Shown piece by piece: positions 57,101-64,000 of a DNA stretch of 64,000 nucleotides; position 1 is the stretch's first letter; each line of letters begins with the position of its first letter. Under the pieces are notes generated by a model, which saw nothing but the letters and a program-made list of their open reading frames with translations, searched no databases and was not told where the DNA came from. The DNA lies in assembly GCA_907163375.1 (NCBI GenBank), contig CAJQUW010013606.1, positions 55,490 through 119,489 of the forward strand, written 5' to 3'. Origin of the DNA: Prostheceraeus crozeri (lineage: Eukaryota > Platyhelminthes > Polycladida > Euryleptidae). The translations under genes were made by a program, and so were the position numbers.

Positions 57101-60100
57101 GTTTCGCGCGCCTCAGTCTTCTCTGTGATCTGCCGGGACGACACGTCGCCGCGCAAGTCTCAACGTTTCGCTTGGGTCGACGATAGCAGATGATTCAATC
57201 TGGACCTACTCCGACGCGTGTCGGTAGTAGCGATTCGTCATGTGCCTGTATAGGCTAAACATACCTAGCGTGACGACAGTTTCAATATGAAAAAGTCAGC
57301 AAGCACTCGTGTGGAAACATACATGTTGGCAGTAAACGTGAGTGTAGGAATTCTCTAAATTACTCATCACACTACTGTTGCACTTATACTTCTTAATCAA
57401 TTTTATCAGAACTTTTGAAATCAGAGAAAAATTTTGTGTCGCATGTGTTCACCTAACCAAACTGTCAATAAGTTCATGAAGTGAATGCTTGCATACATGC
57501 AAGCCATTCATGATTAATGCATAAGATTAATCATAAGCGTTGAGAGTTGATATCTTCTCTAATTTGTGCATGCTATTAATAAATGTCGTCGTATCAGTTA
57601 AGAGATTTCTTGATCAATCAGCATCGAAGGCCTTGTCTGTTCTATGAATGCTGAAGGCGGATTGGATATGATTAGCGCCATATTCAAGACTTTCGAAGTA
57701 ATAGGATAATTTGATTTAAGTGAATTGAAATTTTGTAACTATTGCATTCTTAGAAATGCCTCAAAAATTACAATATTGAAGCAGACTTGTCAATATCATA
57801 ATTAGAGTTCATAAAAACAAATGGGATGGATGTGTCAGTCGACATCAACTAATGGCAAGAATAATGAATTTCTGGCAAACAGACATTGCCTGAGCAATCT
57901 GTCCAGTTTGTTGTCTCAAACAAATGGTAAGCAAGTACTGTGAGTTGTCTATTCGCGCGGATCTTGAATATTTCGCAACACGTGGTGAAGGTTATTTTGA
58001 CACGCTCAATCAAGAAAAGCTAAGAGAATAACTGCTGCTGCCGTGTTGGAGGAGTGCATGTATGCGTAAATAATTTCTCTTGAGAGAAGTACTGTGCCAG
58101 TCTTTATGTAGTTTTAAACTGTTTCACTCATTTATGATGTTATATTTTAAATCATTCAACAGATTTTTGTTCAAATCTATACGTTTTCCGCGATGCTGAT
58201 GTGTAATATCGAGCACCAGAAGAAATTTTTATTCAGCGGTCAATATCGCATGAATGTCAAGCAAAGCTTAAACTATGCAATGCGATTCGTTTCAATTCGC
58301 ATCGGATAAAGTTCAAGTAAATTTACTCGCAATGTTGAAGAGGACGCGCATGCAACTCCTGCAAAACCTCTTGCACGGCATCTAACGTCCTGCTAAACTA
58401 TATTTATTCCAACATATTACAACCGTTTTTAAAATTATATAGATGTCCGACATAATATTATTGCAGATGAAATGTGTGCGAACGAAAATTCACTGCTGTG
58501 TGTCGGAGCCATTATTTATGTGTTCCATTATCGGATTGTTAAAAATGCCGAATAAAATGCAAAAATTGTGAAAATCTTGCCAATATTTGAGATTTATTTG
58601 CTCTTGACTGGAAATCAGCGAAAATGTTATTCATGCACTAAATTTACTTGATATGTATTTCATGTTAAGCATCGCGAATTAATATATAATGAACACACTA
58701 ATTCACATATTCAAAATCACGTTACTGTCACAATTGGCCAAACAGCTGAGTCTTTGCCGTGGGTTTGAAACTGTTAATATGAACCACTTTTCAGGCTACT
58801 GCTTTGATCGGTTTCTTGCAAATTTTAAGTTAGTATTTTTTGAACAGACTTACCTCAAACGTCCTGATTACCTGCTGTGGTATGATGAAATGGAAATCTA
58901 AGAAGGATCTCCAAGCGGACACGTCCCACCAACCTTGCTGTGACCCACCAAGGAGTGTGGATCACAGGTTGTCGCGCCGGGTTGTTGCTGTAGAAGTGTC
59001 ATTAGTTACTTATCCGAATGAAAGTCGAGATGACTTATTGGCACATTAAACCACTGGATTCATAATGGACGTTATATTTTAAAATTTATTGTACGCCAGA
59101 TAGCTACAGCAACTTAAATTATTGATGACCAGTGTGTGACGTGCGTAGGATGATAGGTTGGGGTTACAGGGAATGGGGGGGTTGTGGGTAAGTGATAAAA
59201 AAAGGTAACTGGGGTAGGCAATATATTCTGGATTGTCTGTTAATTGTTCTTACAAAAATAGTGTTAATGTTTTAACCATGCAGTTTTCTTCATGTAACAG
59301 CATCGTTGCTAATCAGTTTTCAAACGGCATCCCGTTGATGAATATGATCTAGGTTTCGTATCCTCCTGAGCACGTCGTGTCTACAGGTAATCTTTGTGGT
59401 GTATGTGATCTACTTTGTGCTACCTTTGTTTTGTTCGAGTACATTAGAATTAATTTTGTTTATGTGCAAAATGTACTTTTACATTTACCTGATAAAACAT
59501 TGTTATCTTTGTCGTGATATAGCTATATCTATTCTAATATTAGTACGAGAGCAAGGATTCTATTTTTCTCCTGAAGTTGGTTACACTTGAGTCGTAAATT
59601 AAAAATAATAGCTATGAGGCTTTAAAAAATTATTCATATTTATACATCTATTTACGAGTATGTCGAGTTATGCATACTATTAACATCATAGCAGCTAAAT
59701 AGCGACGTTTCACCTATATCATATTATTTACAAGTGCTGATAACTTTGCAACTTGTATCAATTTAAAGTCTGGTTTTGTTTTAGCTAACTTAGCAGGATG
59801 AAAGAGTCGATTCATGTGCTATGCGCGGCCCACTTCTTCTTCTAAACAGACATCATTCCTAATCGGAATATATAAAGACAACGTACATAAGAATAGGAAT
59901 CACTAAAGAACGAAGATCGAGCTGCGTGATCTTTTCTCACAAATCGTGATGACATCTTTGAAAGAACTGTCCTTTTTTCTCAGTAATTCATGCTATTCGA
60001 AGTTTTTTCAATAGCAATCACAGCCATGCTGCCTCAACCTTTTATGGTATCTTTTCATGTCAACGCGATAAGGTTTCGATCCATTTTAAGGAAGAGATGG

Positions 60101-60756
60101 ATCATTCGAGTCGAAGCAAATGTGGCTTCGGAAGTGTCTTGATATAGTTTGAAGCACAGTGGGGATTAAAATCGGGGATCTGGTTGAAGGCAATCAAAGA
60201 ACGAAAAAGATATCTTGATATTGAGACACTGTTTTATCCATGTTAGGCATGCAATTGACTTACAGTGCATAATCAAATCGCTGCGAAGGCGCGGAATGTA
60301 CTAATCGTCTTCGTATATAGGTGGTCTCTTAACATCGCAGTTTTTTCATTCGGGATAATTCTTTGTCTGCATGTTTATTGTCGCGATGTTTCTGTAGCGT
60401 TTGTGTAAGTCAGGGCAATCACATGCCCCTTTTCGATATGACTCCTCGTTTTTCTGTAAATGACAAACTACTGATGAGAAACGAGTCTTCAATTGATGAA
60501 CTTCATTATTCTGAACTGAAATTGTATGTGAGCACGAGTTGTTAGGAGTTTGCGACGACGGAGTTGTTACGATGACGTTAGGATGAAATCTGTAAAGATG
60601 GCGATTACGAAATAATGCGACTCGGACTCGCTTATGGTTGTTGCAGATTCAATGCGAATCTCTAAAGGTTAGCGATTCAGAGAATATATGCTAGAGCCAG
60701 CAGTGTAAGTGACTGGGAACATTATGTGACGATTTTAGGCTATTTGGGTTTCCCTA
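54131..60756. other. Long noncoding stretch, no gene recognised
   Basis: 6.6 kb with only short frames (for example 55523-55801 and 55806-56024 plus, 56744-57001 minus, 58689-58901 plus), none with a known motif. A small hairpin with GCTTGCA/TGCAAGC arms is at 57487-57504. The region may be intergenic or intronic. Confidence 0.4.
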
Positions 60757-61194
60757 TCAGTACAGAAATTGAACACTCGCACCCCCTCTACTTGCAGTTG
60801 ACGCTGTACCTGTACCAGTGTTCCCTAACAGGTTTCTGTCAAGGCAATTCAAGCTGGGTAGAGCGATGGTGACATTTGCTTGCTCCCACTGTGCATTTAA
60901 GCGTGCATGTTCGCCCTTATACCTCTCGCAGTACACAATAGACTCCGGCCAGCGGAGACACTGGACTCGCTGTACCTGCTTTCTTGCAGGCAATGTCTGA
61001 TCAATGCGTCCGATTTGAAGCGTGTGGTGTAATGTTGCAGATACCGTTGCATGAAATAAAATTATCCCATGTTGCTTCAATGCGAAGATGACAATATTGT
61101 GTGAAAAAAAACATTCATACATACCTGACTCGAGCTCGAATTGTCCCAATCTTAGTAGATTGACCTGAACGACGCATCTGATTATGTTGAACAT
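60757..61194 (-). CDS. Unrecognised 145-codon open frame, possible exon or chance ORF
   Basis: This is the longest open frame in the last 15 kb. The middle (RIDQTLPARKQVQRVQCLRW through ESIVYCERYKGEHARLNAQW) is mixed and polar, less AT-biased than its neighbours. CAG followed by GTATGT, a donor-like site, occurs on the same strand near 61121, and the base composition is closer to coding than elsewhere nearby. I recognise no domain and no homologue. Chance is quite possible. Confidence 0.2.
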   Translation of the reverse strand: MFNIIRCVVQVNLLRLGQFELESGMYECFFSHNIVIFALKQHGIILFHATVSATLHHTLQIGRIDQTLPARKQVQRVQCLRWPESIVYCERYKGEHARLNAQWEQANVTIALPSLNCLDRNLLGNTGTGTASTASRGGASVQFLY

Positions 61195-63857
61195 GTGAAC
61201 TAGAAGTCAGGAAGCATGTCTCTTGTTTGTATACTATTGTCTTAAACCAAGATTAGCTAGTATGGCCACTGCTGTACTTGCCGCCCATTACGCACGTCAC
61301 TGTTGATGATGATGTTTATCACAGACTTCCACTCATTTTGTACCATTGATCGTAGGCACAGTAAGATCCGAGGAGTCTGTCGTCAGTGGTCACATCGCCA
61401 TCATTTACTTATGTGTACATTTTTGTGCATTAGGCTAGCGAAGTATTTATGCCTTATTGTATAATGAATGAGTTGGTGGAGCAATTTGCTGCAGAGGGTT
61501 TTGCACTTCAACTACGATAAGCATGCAACGTCCACAACACATTTGTCGTTATACTCATTATATCATCTTTTACCATGTCCGTCTTAGTTTTTTATAGGCT
61601 CCGCGCTCCTTTTTCCTAGATAACTTTTCTTCCGTGTAGGAGGACGAGCTTTTCAGTCCTAAATTTCTTCAAGGGCTCGTTGCACCCGGTACCTCGAATA
61701 GTTCTCGTGCTGGTAGTTTCTAGGCCTTAATAACACAACAGAAGAAAGATTGTCAATAAAGCTCAGTGATGGTAGCTGCGGTGTTATTGACTCACATCAA
61801 TGAATTTGTCGCATCGACCTCTTTTTACGAGAGGAGAGTTGGCTCGGTCGCGCGTCGTAGCTCACGCATCCACAATAAGTGTCTCTAGAATAAGTGGATA
61901 AGCCATGCCTGTGTACACTCATAAGACACAAGCTCAATATCCAAGCGATATTGGTTTCCAGGAAATATACATTCTTGGATGAATGGTGACCAGAATATGT
62001 AGACCATCCATTCGTCGATGGCTAATTTTTAGAGAGAAATACTCCAATACTGAATCAACTTCGCTCGTTCAGATTGACATAAGAGTCTACGAAATCATCG
62101 TTAACTTTTACTTTAGTGAGATTGATTATTATTGCTGAATGCAAAACAGCCGTTTGATACGCCTTGAGAACATCATCGAAATTCACACAATGACATGACA
62201 ATTTTAGCTCAACTTCAAGCTACATTCCAGTTGCTTACTCACATTGGACTTGAATTGATGAATTCGCTGAATTCTTGAAAACACTGTATTCTTACTTCTA
62301 CGAATTTGAACTCACGTTTCCTAATGAAAACGCCCTATTTTGTTTAGGCGGTGTAATTAAAATTGTAATTAGTATTTTGTGTACGTTTGTAATTATTGAT
62401 GAAATTTGAAGCCCAAAGTAGATGTTCACAAGCGACATCAATAAACTTTTCTTTTCATATTCACATTTAGATATTGTGTGCGATTTTTATATTCAATCAG
62501 AAGTTATCTGAAGGAAATGTCTAGCGTATGAGCTTGTTAAAGCAATGAACGTTTTAAAGAATTGAGCAAACCTCTAAGTTTTTGACTAATGTCGTACCTT
62601 GAACCATGGCTCGGCTGCTGTTAAGGATGTTAAAGTGATAACTACCGAATTCAAGGGGTTGGAACGAGATTCATTACATATACAGGGGACAAAGTTCGCG
62701 ATGATAAGAGGAGGGTAGGAATTGATATGTTAAAACGATTTAACAAATTGCATTTCATATATATTCATTTCAATTTAACAAATGTCATTTCAATAGTAAT
62801 GAGAATTATGAAGTAAATTGATTTTCTTGTAAAAACGAATTATAATGCAGCATCATTATACTAAATAGAGTAAGCTCCAAATTTGAAAAAGTCACTTGTT
62901 GTCCTCTGATTGAATAAAATCTGCAAGTTTTTGGTGAACGCTATCGTTGCTAACTAGTGACTAAGATAGGATTTTTAGATTCGGCAATATCTTCATGTTA
63001 ACTAATTCTGAGAAAATCGTATATGACCCTCAGTCTCAACTTTCTTATATTACTATACTTTTCTTTTTGAACTAGACCAGTAAGCGAATCCTGTAATCAT
63101 TGGTTAGATGTTTCTTTCTACGTGGCGATGCAAGATTAGGCCATTCTATACAGATCAATAACTGCTGATTGCAGGCGAGGGAACTTAGAAGAGCTATAAA
63201 TATTCAAAAAAGGTATGTAGTTCAATTATCAGTCTACTCAGTATTCAATGAGACGTCGAGATAGATCCTGCAATCATCATGCATTTTATCCTTCTGTACA
63301 TCTAAGAGTATGTTGACAGTTGCGGCTCAATCGTGCTTGGGGTTTCTGGTTCGGGGATCTCGATACTTAAGGTGTTATTAAAGTGGCTCTCCGAACATGA
63401 ATGTTTTTTACAATATATGCCTTGTAATCAAGTCATCTAGCCCTGTTTTTATGAGGACAAGAGATGAGAACTGAATTCTGTCACATACACTTTATCAAGC
63501 GCATTGTTGGAAATATGGGGGACTGCACATCTTTCATGATCTTTATCACTTATCAGAATTTTCGCGGCTAGTTTCTTCTATTGCGCATAGTTGAAAGAGA
63601 ATGTGCTATAAATTTGGATATACGTTCAGAGTGCACAAAACTGAATGAATTATACGCAGCTTAGCAGGAGCTTATAAAGAGATCTGCTACAACTATGGTT
63701 CGAGCTTTTGCTCGATGCAAACTTAGGCTCAGCTTACTCTAATCCGGTCATATATATTTACTTCTATTGTAACTCCTCATTGTCTTGCCTTGTTCTTGAT
63801 TGAAATAAAAAATATATCGAATCACATATCTCCTAGCGTTACCGTATTAAGACGGAA
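61195..63857. other. Noncoding stretch, no gene recognised
   Basis: AT-rich. No open frame of note, no RNA gene and no repeat recognised. Confidence 0.45.
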
Positions 63858-63953
63858 TAGTAAAGCATAGATACTGCAGTCGTCAAGTTCATCTATGCGG
63901 TACTCGTCTAGTTGTGTTTCGACCCTTAACCTGAACACTCAAACCCAGACGAG
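63858..63953. repeat. Dispersed repeat, copy 2
   Basis: Same orientation as 45202-45300, sharing GGTACTCGTCTAGTTG and TGTTTCGACCC followed by TAACCTGAACACTCAAA. The two copies differ at scattered positions, so they are not recent. Confidence 0.7.
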
Positions 63954-64000
63954 CGGGGTACCACACATAGTGGCTGACAAATTACTGAATAGGTAATGAC

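Noticed and set aside
55523-59049. Short frames that might be host exons
   Set aside because: No domain, no consistent splice sites and no continuity between frames that I could support.
1-64000. CRISPR arrays, operons, rRNA genes
   Set aside because: No regularly spaced repeats of that type, no bacterial gene layout and no rRNA-like sequence were seen.

Overview
This is AT-rich eukaryotic DNA from an animal, most likely an aquatic invertebrate. I base that on the mix of mobile elements: Penelope-like elements (PLEs) with GIY-YIG endonuclease, several CR1/Jockey-group LINEs, tRNA-derived SINEs, nonautonomous hAT-like, mariner-like and piggyBac-like DNA transposons, and a Ty3/Gypsy-type LTR element. 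I see no prokaryotic gene organisation and no host gene I can name. The species cannot be told from the sequence.

Layout. 0.1-3.8 kb: a nearly full-length LINE on the minus strand (ORF1 plus a frameshifted endonuclease/RT ORF2). 5.3-6.5 kb: the 3' part of a PLE. 6.8-7.0 kb: a tRNA-derived SINE. 7.4-7.6 kb: a 99-bp-arm hairpin. 10.4-12.4 kb: a decayed gene on the minus strand with N-terminal zinc-binding motifs and a C-terminal layout recalling RAG1/Transib-type transposases. 12.5-30.5 kb: two tandem copies of a 9.0-kb unit, over 99% alike by eye, each holding a mariner-like remnant, a 2.2-kb hAT-like nonautonomous element and the 3' part of a LINE. The second copy runs on into the rest of that LINE (to about 33.6 kb), which itself carries a nested 426-bp LINE fragment. 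33.6-34.7 kb: a third, shorter hAT-like copy with a perfect 8-bp target duplication. 35.1 kb: a tRNA-Thr-like pseudogene. 35.6-42.6 kb: a complete-ended PLE with a 14-bp target duplication, interrupted by a Gypsy-type LTR element with its own 5-bp duplication.

42.8-49 kb holds LINE fragments, a ribozyme-like PLE remnant and a piggyBac remnant. 49-64 kb is mostly featureless, with a tRNA-like segment, a second SINE copy, a dispersed repeat and a few unrecognised open frames.

The coding sequences do not form a pathway. The window records successive insertions, a recent segmental duplication (or uncollapsed haplotypes), and probable gene conversion inside one duplicated transposon. The points most worth following are the RAG1/Transib-like gene, the PLE with its 75-bp palindromic 5' end, the shared ribozyme-like layout at three PLE-type sites, and the TGGGTC-array transposon family.
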